From Rachycentron canadum (taxonomy: Eukaryota > Chordata > Actinopteri > Carangiformes > Rachycentridae): a DNA stretch of 64,000 nt. Of this stretch, positions 25,801 to 38,200 are shown in pieces. The DNA is taken from NCBI GenBank assembly GCA_038496675.1, contig CM076659.1, forward strand, positions 18,243,935 to 18,307,934, written 5' to 3'. Numbering within the stretch: the stretch's first letter is position 1; the number at the start of each line of letters is the position of its first letter. The notes below the pieces were generated by a model. The model worked only from the letters and a program-made list of their open reading frames with translations. It made no database searches and was not told where the DNA came from. Both the position numbers and the translations under genes were made by a program.

Positions 25801-28800
25801 TATCATCCATCTTCCATGTATCTTGTATTTAAATATTTTTATAATCTGATCAACACAAGCGCTTCATTATCTTTCTGCCTTCAGGTTACAGCAACAGAGG
25901 ATCAACTGCATTAACAATGAGCAGCTGATGGCAGCTGAACCCAGGCATCAATGCTGCTAACAGCTCTGCCGATGACACTCAGTGGTGACTGTGATGAAAC
26001 ACAAACTCTCATGTTTTCCTCCGTGTGGTCCCTAGTAAAATAAATAATGACCCTGTGTGAGTGGAAGTCTCACAAGTTTGTCCATAGTTGCAAAACTAAT
26101 TAAAACTACTGTCATTCAAATACTAATGTATTGACTTTGCAGTATTGTGCAGACACTTCTCATTTATATGATTATTAATGTCTGAATTCCACTGGGGGAG
26201 AAAAACAGTGTATACAGTGAGTGATGTTTTAATTGATCCATTAAACCAATTATGTGAGACTACTGGACGCTTTTTAATAAAGCATAGACAGAGAGATGGA
26301 CTAAAGGAAGAAGAAAGAGGAGAGCAGAGATGTAATGAAGACAAATATCAGTGTCAGTGTGTCTTCCTGTCTCTTGACAGGTTTACATCTCTGAACAACT
26401 TTTAATATGCCATTACAAAGAAAGATAATTTTTGTGTTTCTTTTGTGTTTCATCTGCTTTCACGTCTTCTCTCTTTCTCTTCCCTTTTTTCATGGCTTTG
26501 ACTCTCTTCTCTCTACGTTGCTCTCAGCCCTCTGTAGACGCTCATTTGCCATCACCGTAATACCTCATTAACCCTGTGAACCTGAAGTCACTGATGCACA
26601 AAAGAGCTCTATTACCACCCTGTACAGTTGTTAGGCTCTCCATTAATTTGTCACCTCCATACTCGGTCTGTTTACCAGCAGTAGGCATATCAAAGAGCCT
26701 AGTGATGATATGTGCAAATCTTTAGTGGTTGAGTTGGATCTAGTTACAGAGGGTGGATTCAGAGCCCCATAACTCTGTTTGGAGGCAGCAGCTTTTAGAT
26801 AAACAAAAATGCTGAATTAACAAGTGAGGGCTTGAAATTTGAGTATTTAGCTTAATTTAGCTTGCTTTATATTAAAAAGTTCAGCTCACTATGAATTTTA
26901 AACTCTTACATAGATTTTAAATTTTATAGGAATTTAGATAGATTGACTGAGAAAGACAAAGGTTTTTTGTATGTATGCATCATGTATACATCTAGCACAG
27001 ATGACAAGTCAATGAATCAATTTGTCTACTGAAGGAAAACGATTCAAAATTCAGGGAAAAATGCAAAAGATTAGTTTGTTACAGCTTCTCAAATATGAGG
27101 ATTTGCTGCTTTTCTCTGTTTTTTAATCCCTTAAGATGAAGCTCTTGTTTGAGTTGATTGGTCCGACAAAACAAGCTTGTCACTACAGCTGGAGATTGGA
27201 TTTGTAGGACCTGCAATTCTTTTTGAGAAAGGTAAAGTGTGACACAACATTGTTGTGCATGCAAGTGTTGTAGTGGTGCTACAGAGATGCCTCAGCCTAC
27301 ATCATTTTGACAGAAATAGTGACTTATTAAAACTGACTTATATTGAAATGACAATATCTTACAAAATAAGCACAATATGATTTTGTTCTGCATATTATTC
27401 AGTCCTCTGTCACCCTTGGCTCTCAGCTTATAATGGATGTGATTTTAGATGATTAATTGACTAAAAAACAGATTAATTGATTGGTTGCAGCCCTATATGT
27501 TTTGGGTGTGTTTATATTGGGTCTGAAATGACATTTGAAATCTAAGAGAAAATAAATTAAATGCAGAAATCATTTATTTTCATGTGTCTTGTAAATGCCA
27601 CAATTATTTTTCTCTGCACCATAAATACTGAATTTAAATTACAGCTAAACATCCCAACTTGTGAATAAAGGTAAATATACCTTGCCGTATTGTAACTTTC
27701 ATGACATTTTGTTCAGATTGTTTTTCTGGTCAGCAGGAGATTGGTTGAGAGGAAACAGGTGTTGGAAATGACAGAGAGCAAGGACGATGTAGAAACGACC
27801 AAGAAACAGAGACAGAAAAAGAACGAGGCAGACAGAGGGAAAATCGTTAGCCTGGATATGGATGGTGAGAGAGCTGGAGAGCAGAGGCTATCGCTGCCTC
27901 TGTTATAAATTCCCCTGTTCCTGATCATGGCGTCCTGTGCCAGGCAGCAGAGATACATGCTGTATGGAGAAATCTGCAGAGCGACTGTAGAGAGATCTTT
28001 ACTGGCTCCATAAATTAAGAGCAGCATTCACGGAGAAATGGAATAACAGCCAGAGATGTCAGGTGTTTATAGTACTACTCAACCCGGCAACAACGGAGGA
28101 AGAAGAAGAAGAAAATCTGTGGGGTTGAATTCACAAATGGTTACACACAGAATAACCCGACTGCAGGGGTCAGAGGTCACCACTGTGACTGACTTACTGA
28201 ACCAATGTAATGCTGTTAAAGGAGATACTAGTCAGACAGAGCAATAATCTTGAAATCAGTTTCACTGGGCCGTACAACCTTATAATTATATGTTACAATA
28301 ATATATAATAATAATCACGTTTGACATGTATTTTGTACAATTTGGCACTGACACATAATGATGACAACTGAGCGGTGAGATATAGCTGGAATAGCTGTAA
28401 ATACTGTTGTGTGAGGCATCTGAGCTGCTGAAGGTGTCCTGGTTTTCACCGGTGGAGAAGCAGACCTCAAAACTGTTTTAAAATGCAAAGTAAATCAATC
28501 ACACCAAATCAATCTCATGTATATCAAATAGAATTTTTGAGACATTTTGTCTGCACATTTTTCTCTGGCTTTTAATTTCTTCAAATACAAATGAGGAAAA
28601 AAAAAAAAAAAAAGAACAGATGTGAAAAGTAAAAGTAACACCAGTCCTGCATGGTTTAACATTTTGTTCTGGTTTGAGCTGAAAAAACTGAAGCATTAAA
28701 TTATCTGTTTCCACAAATAGTACAAACTAGTTGCAGAGTCTAATGCATAAACATACAACTTTAAATATGTAACCTTAAATACCCCTTTTGAATGTAAAAT

Positions 28801-28880
28801 ATCACTAAGAAATCACTGCCTGTATATTTCTGTAAGCTTATGTGGTAGATGGTAGGCATGTTTTACATATATATAAACAC
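22814..28880. other. No gene recognised
   Basis: Six kilobases right of the gap with homopolymer A runs (24680-24689, 24856-24868, 25272-25288, 28597-28613) and no recognisable repeat or exon. Confidence 0.55.
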
Positions 28881-28894
28881 ACACACAACCCCAG

Positions 28895-28980
28895 GACAAT
28901 TCACCATATGGCCTGGAGGAGCTGGGGATCAAAGTGCCAGCCTTCAGGTTAGTGGATGACCTACAGCTACCTTTCACTTC
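28895..28980 (-). repeat. tRNA-derived SINE fragment
   Basis: On the minus strand GGTCATCCACTAACCTGAAG followed by GCTGGCACTTTGATCCCCAG has the layout of a common fish SINE head (GGTCGTCCACTAACCGGAAG...GGTTCGATCCCC), including a damaged B box. Only about 85 bp are recognisable. Confidence 0.5.
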
Positions 28981-31978
28981 CTTTGGGCAGGGTGGCCCGA
29001 CACATTAAGGGACACTGAGTTATGTGTGTATGTACTATATGCCCCATGTTGTTCAGTAATCGGTGTTCTGCCGGCAGTTTTACCCTGTCTCTCCTCCCGT
29101 TGTCCAACTAGTGAAAGTCATAGCCCAAAGCAACATTTTCTTCCAGCTGAGCGACTCCTGTCAGTCACTGCTGGAGGGTCAGCAATGCTTTGAGATCATT
29201 AAGACTCTGAGGCACCCTGGCGCGAAGACCTGCACCTAATATCACGCTCCACAACCCCGTCAATACCCCACAGCAAAACCACAAAAAAAAAAAAATAATA
29301 ATAATAAAAAAGGCACACTCAGCCTAAGTGCTCCCAGAACACCAAAGGACACATATTCATTCACCCCGCTGCCCACTCAGGTCAAAGCCACCAAGAAGAA
29401 ATCAGCTGTCATCTGTCTGGAGGGAAATGTGAGAGCAGTCAGTCAGTATGACAGCCATTTAGCTAGTCATGCAGTCAGTCATCAAAGAGTCAGAGCTTGT
29501 GCAACAAAGTTAATAGTTTTCTGGCATCCATGCCACAAACAACTGTTGTTTACCTGATTTATTCATTGATTTATTCAAGTCAAGCTTACAAGTTACATTT
29601 TGACTGGCCCACGTTAAAAACAGGAGACTCCTGATTAGATTATGAAAGTGATAGATTGAGCAGCTTTGTGGAGATCTACAGAAGTTCTATACAAGTTGCC
29701 ATGATTCATGAAAAAAAGTTTTTTGTAACTCTTTTGTAACTGGCCATTTTATATTTCCAATGGAGGATATGTAATAAAAATAATAAAAATAAATAAATAA
29801 ACAGACATTGTACAGTCCATTTACACATCAGGATAATACTTCATTATTCTGGAGAGGATGCCATCCTGTATTTCACTGCACAAGAATATAACAGTGTCTT
29901 AATATCTTAACCCAAAAAAAAAAAACAAACAAAAAAAACATAAGCAGCATCTGCTTTTCTTCCTCGGGTTGAGTAAAGTCTCTGTCTCTGTCTCGTCCTG
30001 CTCTCAGCTCCCTCCATCCATGTGCTCTCTGGTCTGCCACCTCAGGTCATTAATCAAGTGGCTTAAGCAACTACACCTGTCTGAGTTGAAGAGCATTGTG
30101 GGATATGTAGTTTGTGTCATGGCAGCCATCTTGTGGTGTGGCAGCCAATCCCATATTGGGATATAGCACCCGTCTACCACATGCCCCTTTGTGATGCCAC
30201 ACCATGAACCCAATATTGAGATTTTAATTGGAAATTGGAAAATTGGAGTGGAAATGCTTCAGACAGGATAAATACCTCCTTCAGAAAAACGGACCCAAAC
30301 CAATTGAAATTTCAATCAGAAGGAGAGAGAGGTAGTTTAACTATTTTCATAAATCATTAAACCATGCATAAAAATGATTTACCTGATTCAACTTAATTTT
30401 CTCAAGGGAGCTGATCAAACATGGGCTGAGGAGATAAGAGGGTGATGGAGGATGTATTCATGACTTTTGTGCGTGTCCCACAGCTATTCGGTTTAAATGC
30501 ACTGGTGCATGTAAACGCCTGACTATACTGAATCACATCTCATGTAAACAGTTGACTTGGACTCTTCAATCAGAATGAGGAGACATTTGCATGTAACCAG
30601 CTAAAGAAATAAAAACACACAAGAGTTAAGACATTTAGGTTAAAAACCACAACAGATGTTATAAAAATAGAGATTTAGAAGAAGTTAAAGATCTTATTAG
30701 AGAGTTACAAAGTTTGGGAGCTTTGAAAGAGGAGGCCTGATCACTGAGAAATAGCCAGATAGTACCATCAGCTGATCTGAGGGGAAACATGAGGAGTCAA
30801 GAAATCTGAGAATTCATGTTTGAAAGTCACAGAGATACTGAGATAACAGCTCCAATGGTAGCAGCCAGAGAAGACTTGAATCCAACACAGCCACAGCTCA
30901 TATCTCGAGGGAACTCTTCTTGGCATGAAATCTATCCATTGCCTCTATGGTTTCACTGTGTTTTGATCAACTTCAGCCAAGGCACAACACTGCAGCTGTC
31001 TGTTCTGCTGACCTAAAAGACTGAAATACTATCCCTCTTTGCACTTTTCAAGACAGATTGAGGAGAAACTGAACTCCCAACGCTTCATTGCATACCATTG
31101 CACACCACCATCCTGCAATGCACTAAAATTCACGACTGTTTGCACCTGCAGTGATCATGTGCAGCATTTTCGTTGATGGATTCTTAAAAGGTTGGGAGTG
31201 AGAGTCACAATCACTGCCTTTCATTGATGTTTCTTAACTTTATTCATGTGGAGATTGTATTCAAGGTAATTGCGTGGAGGGTGGCTGTAGTACAAAGAAA
31301 ACAAACATTTCTTGGGTTCAATAATAGAAAAAAAAAACTGCTGTCGATAATGGAAACAAAGCCACTTTTGAGAAATGAGCAGCACAAGGCAAAGCAGCAC
31401 ATAAACCAGAAGTCTTTATGTAGAGGAGCTCTGCTGCCTGTCATATTCTTTAGGGTGCGGGGTGTGCAATTAATTAAAAATAAAAAATTGTCTTGCTTCC
31501 AAACTGCACGAGGATGCAGTTTTCTGGGAGGGTAATGCTTCAGGCGGCCCAATAAACAAAGCGAGCCTATGCTGTGCAGAGACCTCTCGTAAACAAGTCA
31601 GTCTGCATGTTGCAGGATAATCTTTCATTCATATTCAAGGTGACTAAGGACTGAACACTAGCATCTCATTTGCCAACCATTTTTTTTTAATAGCATTTTA
31701 AGGAGGTTGACAAAGAAATGTTCAGAAGTCTATATCACCACTAAAAACCCAATTCCAACTTTCATTCATTTCAAAAACAGGTAATTAAATTGCCCAGAAG
31801 CTCAGTCCCTCCACAAGTATTATTTACCAGCCCAAGTAACATTTGAAAAAGTGGTGTTGTAATGCAATCTCAACATACAGTCTCTTGGATAATCTAGTGA
31901 TGCCGTAGGTTATTTTATTATTATTTGTTTTGTTGAGTAGTCATGTATTTGGCATCAGGTTGGAGAATGGCTTTAAAT
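28981..31978. other. No gene recognised
   Basis: A-rich tracts (29281-29312, 29913-29939) and an AT-rich background; short open frames without similarity. Confidence 0.55.
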
Positions 31979-32455
31979 ATACTGAACAAAAATATGAGTT
32001 TTTGTTTTTACTTGCTTGCTTATATTTCTCTTATTCAAGACCATGTTAGTGAGCACTTCCTCTTTGCCAAGATCGTCCCTCCACATGACAGGTGTGGTTT
32101 ATCAAGATGCCGATTACACTGCATGTTATATGGGACAGAACTGCAGCAACACTTCACGTACACAGGAAAGCTAGCATTTTATTTGTGGCCAAAGGACGTG
32201 TTGCACTAAATCTATTGTCCAGTGCCTAATAAATGTTTGCACATTGTGGCCTTTTATTGTGACCCACTCAAACCACACCTGTGCAATAATCCTGTTGCGT
32301 AATCAGCATCTTGATGTGACACCACCTGTCAGGTGGACGATGATCACTAACATTTGTGAACATTTAAGAGAAAGAAGCCTTTAGTGGGTTTAGAGAAGGA
32401 CTTTTATTACAACTAAAAATGGAAGCTTTTTTTTCCCAGTTTATTTCTAGATACC
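31979..32455. mobile_element. Foldback MITE with long inverted arms (Tc1-type termini)
   Basis: The left end ATACTGAACAAAAATAT follows a TA, as in a large fish family of Tc1-derived elements. The left arm (about 32040-32115, including GTGAGCACTTCCTCTTTGCC and ACAGGTGTGGTTTATCAAGA) is repeated in inverted form in the right arm (about 32220-32395, including AATCAGCATCTTGATGTGAC and GGCCTTTTATTGTG). The outer right end is decayed. There is no transposase: a non-autonomous foldback element. Confidence 0.72.
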
Positions 32456-35400
32456 CATGAGCACCAGCTGTTGTTACCATGGAGAAGCAACTAGCCAGAA
32501 GGTGTGATTTAGAGCTGTTGTAGTTGGGAAACCAAAAAAACATGACAGGGTTGATGAAATCCACTAAAACTAACCCGGAATCTGACAATGGAGTCATTTA
32601 AACATATTAATATTTTAAATTAAGTGTAGATATTTCATGCTCAGTGGATTTTTCTTAAAGAAATGCTGAGTGGGGGTTGTTAATTATTTTTATTAAAGGT
32701 AATGAAACAGCTGTAGTGCTCTTACTGATGATTAAGCTAGGAGACTTTCATATTTGTTCTAACAATGTTAAAGGAGGAAATAATAATAGCTCCAACCTCT
32801 TCATTTACACTTTCATAATGGTGGCCTGTGTTATGGCGAACTCTTGTAAAAGCGTATTGAAACAGTGTTTGACCATATAAATGCAAAACTGCTGCAAAGA
32901 CTGACTCTGCTCAGAGACTACAGCTCCATACACAATGTGTTTAAATCACAGATTTACAGAGAATTAGACATGAAAGAAGTAACCCTATAACTCAGCTGTA
33001 ACGATTTGTGCTCATTCACTCCCTCTGTCTATGTTTTTTTTTTTCATATTAATGAGGAAAATATTCATGAATGTGAAGGAACATAAAAATAAGTTTCACT
33101 TTCTTCTTCATAGCTAAGTAAAGACAAACCCACGCTTAGCCATGGGTGGACAGTTATTACAGGCTGGATGACATGTCGGCACTTCAGTTCGCTCACAGTG
33201 GCAGGTTTAACAGACGTTACTGTGCTGGTCTGAAGTATGGTAAGTTTTTATGGTATTAATGAAAATTTCAAATCTGACCTTCAGGTACTCATGAGAGATC
33301 GAAGGAGTGACATTGACATGCTGTGCATGTCTCTGTAGCCCAAATTCTGAATTGATTATCAAGAACAGGATCAACTTTACTCACAATAAGAAATGAACCA
33401 GGATTTTATTCAAGCCTTCATTCTCCTCAAAATTATTTCAATTTTACGGTGGAGAACAAATTGTTCATATTTACTTTTTCCCCATTTCAACAAGTTGAAA
33501 CCATCCCAGCTCATCTCTTAAACAAACTAAGACTCTTTTCTGTTTTGGCCGACCAGTTTTCTGGCCGAGGCGAAAGCCCTACACAGCCTGCAGCAGGTGT
33601 TGTGAATATAAAGTAGAGTGGGAGTGCATCAGTCATTGGCCGGCCTCATTTGGTATGCAAAATAAAAATGAGTTATACAAAATGCGGCCTGGCAGGAGGC
33701 TGCAGACACGCTCAAATACAGCTGCAAAGCAAAGTGACAAAGTCAAAAAAAAAACAAAAAAACACAACACAATGTCAAAACAAAGTCAAGTTGTTTCAGC
33801 CAAATGAATTAATCAGCTTCTGGTTATCAACAGTCTAATGAAAGCAAAGTGAATGAAGTAAAGCAAAGCCAGGTGTTTACAATAAAAATATAATTATTAA
33901 TAATATTCAACCCTACATGTATATTACCTGCAGACTGAGTCTCAGACCTCAGAAAGTCTGTGACTGTAAATTATCTGAATTTGCTTCGACTAAACTTTGC
34001 AGTAAAAGTTGTGATCAGAGTAAACCCTAAAAGTTGCAAGACAAAATTTAAGAAAAATTTGAGACCATTTATATAAGTTCGACTTTATTTATTTTTATTA
34101 TTTTATTTATGTATTTTTTCATAAAGACATTTATAGAATGCATCTAATAATAATATATACTTTTTATTTATTTTACTTACCACAGATAGCTGCCCTGCTC
34201 CATGTTTGTGTCCTTCACAGTGATCAGGCTTCATTGAAAGAAATTACTTCACCTTGGATCTGAGAGAGGGACGTTTATTGTGTGCAGTTAGCTCGTCCTC
34301 TTCAAAAATTCTTCTGTTTTTTATGGAAAAACTGCAAGAAAACCTTTTAAATTCTCAACTTTTCACAAATATTGGCGGGACTGGTAGAAAGTTTGTGTGA
34401 TAGCCAAATTGTTACCTCCAAGGGGAGTTATATGTGGTGTTATCCACTGCTCTGTCAGGTTATCTGTGATGAGTGCAACAACCATGGTATTGGCACAGGG
34501 TGATTTCAGCTGAATAAAAGTATCACACAATCTGAATCTCTGGCCTCATAAGAGCACTAGTTTAAAATCAGAGAGTCAGAAGATGGTTTGGGGACCATGA
34601 GTGTTGGCACCAAATGTCTTGCCAGTAGTTGTTGAACTGTTTAATTCTGTGACCCATCTGGTGAACTGACTGATCAACCTACCAACAACACTCTCATCTA
34701 TATAACTGTGTTGCTCGCATAGGAAAAATATTCAGATAACTTGGCAATGAAGCTAAGAAGCCTGTGTTTGTCATTCTTCTTAGAGAAAGTTACATTAGTC
34801 GCAATCTTATAGAAAACAACACTGAAATGAGTCAACTGGATGATTTCAGTTGTACATCAGTACAACAGTGAACCAGTTGATGACACAGAATTATTTGCAA
34901 TTGCTGAGTAAATGTTGCCCTTGCAAATATTCACAGGCAGCTTGGGCATTAATCTACAGTATTAATCTACTCTTATCACTTAGACAGAGGTTAGTGAGAA
35001 GAAACCTTTTTGAAATGTTAACAAACCCACCAAATTCAGAGATACAATCAGTGTAAAAGCTCAGAGTTGTTTTTTCCTTATCTTGTCTCTTTATTCTTGA
35101 CAAACAGATGCACAACACCTACCTTTCTGCTTCACTCACTCTCACTTTCTTAAGCGTTTTAAAACAGAAAGTCCGGTGCCGACGTAGGCAGGATTAGTTG
35201 GTATCTCTGCTCCCTCCCCACACACAAGGCTCCCTCATTCACATGCCATCTGCATCTCTGCCTTTGAAAAGCCTCGCTAACATCACCACGTAGCTGTTCG
35301 GTAAGTCATCATGGAAGATAAAACAAGCACAGTCACATGAACCAGGAATAGTAATATTAGCTGTGATAATACTGATAAAGACTGAGGCATATTCTCTTTC

Positions 35401-35556
35401 TTCACTCAACAGAACTGAGATATTTGCCCAGCGTTCAAATAAGAGTGTGAAAACCTAATTTAGACAGAGAAATTACTTCTCTCACCTTCACATTGTGTGG
35501 TGGTTTTCAAATGACAGATGACTGTGGAATGATTGTGTCAGACTTTTCAAATGCGT
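32456..35556. other. No gene recognised
   Basis: AT-rich DNA with no supported exon on either strand. One weak repeat piece near 34590. Confidence 0.55.
34590..34655 (+). repeat. Possible short fragment of the same repeat as at 14160
   Basis: GACCATGAGTGTTGGCACCAAATGTC followed by CCAGTAGTTGTTGAACTGTT resembles the part of that family reading GACCATGAATGTCTGTACCAAATTTC...CAATAGTTGTTGAGA. Weak and short. Confidence 0.3.
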
Positions 35557-35604
<48 letters not shown>

Positions 35605-35606
35605 TT
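35557..35606. repeat. (CA)n microsatellite
   Basis: About 20 perfect CA units, ending with CGCACAC. Confidence 0.97.
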
Positions 35607-35703
35607 ATTTTACTATATTCATGGGGACCTGTCATGGACACAATACATTGCCTAACCCTTTACCTGAAGCATCACAAGAATATCTGAGCAGCAATGATAG
35701 CAA

Positions 35704-35810
<107 letters not shown>

Positions 35811-37280
35811 TACTTTACTACTATTTTTTTACTTAAATGCCCATAAATGATGCTCAATGATAATGGTCAGCAGCTTGTAAGTAAAAATATTTGTATCAAA
35901 GCATATAAAAACCTTAATAAGTCAACAAAGTCCCGAAAAAAATCAAACTACATAGAGTGTCTTTACTTTATAAAAAAAAAAAAAAATTAAAAAAAGGAGA
36001 AAGAAGGAAAGGTCTGTGAGACTAACATAATAAAAAACAGCGACAGGGGTTCAATTTGTCAACAGAAAGTTAATCAGCAACTATTTCTGATGATCAAATT
36101 ATTGTTTCAGCATTTTTTAAGCAAAAATGACAAACATTTGCAGATACCAGCAGAAAATAAAAGACGGGTTCATTGATACTGAAAATAATAATTACAAAGA
36201 CAGATACTTAAATGGCACGACTTGCGTAAGATTGAGTGTGAAAGGACATCAAGAGGAAGGCGGGGCTGCAGGAGTCGCACGGATCAATGCAGAGGCGTTG
36301 TAACACTTATCCAAAGCAGACATCCCATCTGTCTTCACAATGGAATATTTATAGATTAGACCATAACTACTGAAAAAGATGTTGACAAAGGTTATATGAA
36401 ATGTGTTGGTGTCAGTTTGCAATACTAAAGGCTTTGGATTTCTCTTCGTGTACGCCAATGAAGCTCCTTCAATTTAAATTAGAGTTGTTCAACAGAAAAG
36501 GGGGCGAGACAGACGATTCATCCAGCTTTCTCTGGAGACTGTGCTCCCCCGCTGCTGTGAAAGAGATTTCACTTCTAAATTTTAAGACAGTAATATATCT
36601 CATTTCTCATCAGTGTACATTGTTTCCTAACTAAAACCAGTGTGCCTGTGATGCCTGCAATGTTGAACCCTTTGAAATGCATTTTCCATTTGGAACCTGA
36701 TATGGATAAAGTTAAAATCTCTGAATTTAAGTCAGTTGTTAAGTTCTTAGTTTGTTTCCACTTTATCTGGATGGTTTTTCAAAAAATTGAAATACTTGGA
36801 TGTTGATAACTGCATATTGTTTTTGCACTTGTTTTTGTCACAACAATGTTTTGTTCTTGCAAAAGAGATTTTAATGAGAGGAAATTAAATTTTGCCAGTT
36901 TCAATAGATTTCTTTAGATGGGGTGGAAGTCTTATTAATTTAGTTCTAAAGTAAGTTCATATATAATATGAGATAAAGCAGCAGTACAGAAAATAAGATC
37001 TATAATTAGTCATTTTAATTCCTCTATCCTCTCTGTGGGCTACTTTCCATTGATTTGTTATGACTAAGCCGGTGTTCTGGGGATCTCTTCCGTGACCACC
37101 AGACCTGAACTGCTGGATTACATGATGACAAACAGACTGTGAGCAGCAGCCCACAGCCTAATGGGACCTGAGATGACTCTTTCGCAAACATTGTCGGGGC
37201 AGAAGAGTGTAGCCTGCAGTGGGTTTTCTGCTGAAGGATCAAGTCCTTTTAATGACTAAAGTACCTTTCACTCAAGTAGT
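35811..37280. other. Upstream flank of the CNTNAP gene, nothing recognised
   Basis: AT-rich with a poly-A run (35971-35990). No transposon fragment was recognised here, so it could hold distal promoter elements, but no specific site can be supported. Confidence 0.5.
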
Positions 37281-37310
37281 GACAGAAGTGAAAGGGCTTT
37301 CACTTCTGTC
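37281..37310. repeat. Perfect inverted repeat, 14-bp arms with 2-nt centre, upstream of the CNTNAP start
   Basis: GACAGAAGTGAAAG and CTTTCACTTCTGTC flank a GG centre; all 14 pairs match. It sits 333 bp before the ATG and directly borders the pyrimidine tract. It could be a dimeric protein-binding site or a cruciform or RNA hairpin, or be chance. Confidence 0.9.
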
Positions 37311-37642
37311 CCTCCCCTTGTCTCTCTTGCTCTCCCTCCCTCACTCCCTCACTCCCTCACTCTCCCAATCCCACCTTCTGTGTCTCTCTCCCTCTCCCTC
37401 CTCTATCCCCTCACTCTGCAGAGTGCAGCCAAACAGAAAGCAGCCTCTTGCCTCTGCTGTCATCGCTGTGGACCAGGCGGATGCTGCCGAGTGCTGTGGA
37501 CCCAGAAGTGCAAAATTCATCAGGGATCTGGAGAGTGTGAGAGTGTGGAGGAGGAGGTGGGGTGGAGTAACGAAGAGAGGAGAGGCACACTGTCTCCCTC
37601 CTTCACTTGGCAGACTTTTCTGTAGCATCTTTTCACTTCATC
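37311..37642 (+). promoter_or_regulatory. Probable promoter-proximal region and 5' leader of the CNTNAP-family gene
   Basis: Immediately upstream of the start codon lies a strongly pyrimidine-rich tract (about 37311-37423), with repeated CTCCCTCA units, followed by a more GC-rich stretch to the ATG. No TATA box is evident, and the transcription start cannot be placed from sequence alone. If the stretch is transcribed, it contains an upstream ATG at 37481 opening a 19-codon reading frame that closes at the TGA ending at 37540. That uORF could damp translation of the main frame. The start of a gene at 37643 and the base composition support this as leader or promoter; the exact role of each part is inference. 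Confidence 0.45.
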
Positions 37643-37727
37643 ATGGATCTCTGGAGTAAAAAGGTCTTGGGAATAATAACACAGGTCGCCCTAATACTTT
37701 TCAGCTCATATGGTGTAACAAGAGGAG
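37643..37727 (+). CDS. cntnap5-like: Coding exon 1 of a CNTNAP (Caspr)-family gene: start codon and signal peptide
   Basis: The exon encodes 28 complete residues beginning MDLWSKKVLG and ends one base into codon 29. A hydrophobic core (residues 8-20, VLGIITQVALILF) after two lysines is a typical secretory signal peptide, as expected for a type I membrane protein of the neurexin superfamily. The ATG has an A at -3 and G at +4, a strong Kozak context, and is the only ATG in this frame before the splice site. The donor GTGAGT follows at 37728. The phase-1 end joins exactly to exon 2 at 54464. The product would be a neuronal or glial cell-surface adhesion protein that binds contactins; that role is family knowledge. 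The signal peptide alone does not identify the gene: the call rests on the downstream exons. The exact paralogue is uncertain (CNTNAP3/4/5 group). Confidence 0.85.
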
Positions 37728-38106
37728 GTGAGTGCTGTAAGATTTTTATTCTGGGTGACAGCAGAAATCTGATGGGGAGTTGCTGCTGTTCAGTGCAGAT
37801 TCATGCAAAATGTTTTTAAAAAGTGCAGCAGGAAAAAGTAAAAGTGTTCCTGAGCTCACGCGGGTATTTATGAACGTGTTTAGTTAATTACGTTTAGTTT
37901 GAGCATGTTGTGAATCAACTAATGGAAGTGAGCCTTTATCAACGGCATCTGGATTTAGAAAACACGAACAGCAATAACTTATCATTGATTTTTTTTTCAT
38001 ACATTTTATGCACAGTTTTTCAACACTGCACCTCAGTGAGCCAGTCTAGGATGTACGTTGGTGGGGAAGCCTGATGAAAAACACTTTCCTCTATCCCAAG
38101 CTTATT

Positions 38107-38200
38107 AAACTGTTGCCCTTGAGCAAGGCACTCAGAGCCCCACCTGCTCCACTGGAGCTGCACAAGCTGCAGAAGTCTGTGGTTGCAATTTAAAGTATGT
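38107..38200 (+). repeat. Dispersed fish repeat fragment
   Basis: CCCTTGAGCAAGGCACTCAG and the following CCCCACCTGCTCCACTGGAG resemble a dispersed SINE-like fish repeat (CCCTTGAGCAAGGCACTTAACCCCC). Intron 1 of the CNTNAP gene. Confidence 0.45.

Noticed and set aside
37219..37659. 146-codon open frame on plus overlapping the start of the CNTNAP gene
   Set aside because: It runs in another frame through the pyrimidine tract (Ser/Leu-rich low complexity) and has no family similarity; the real start is at 37643.
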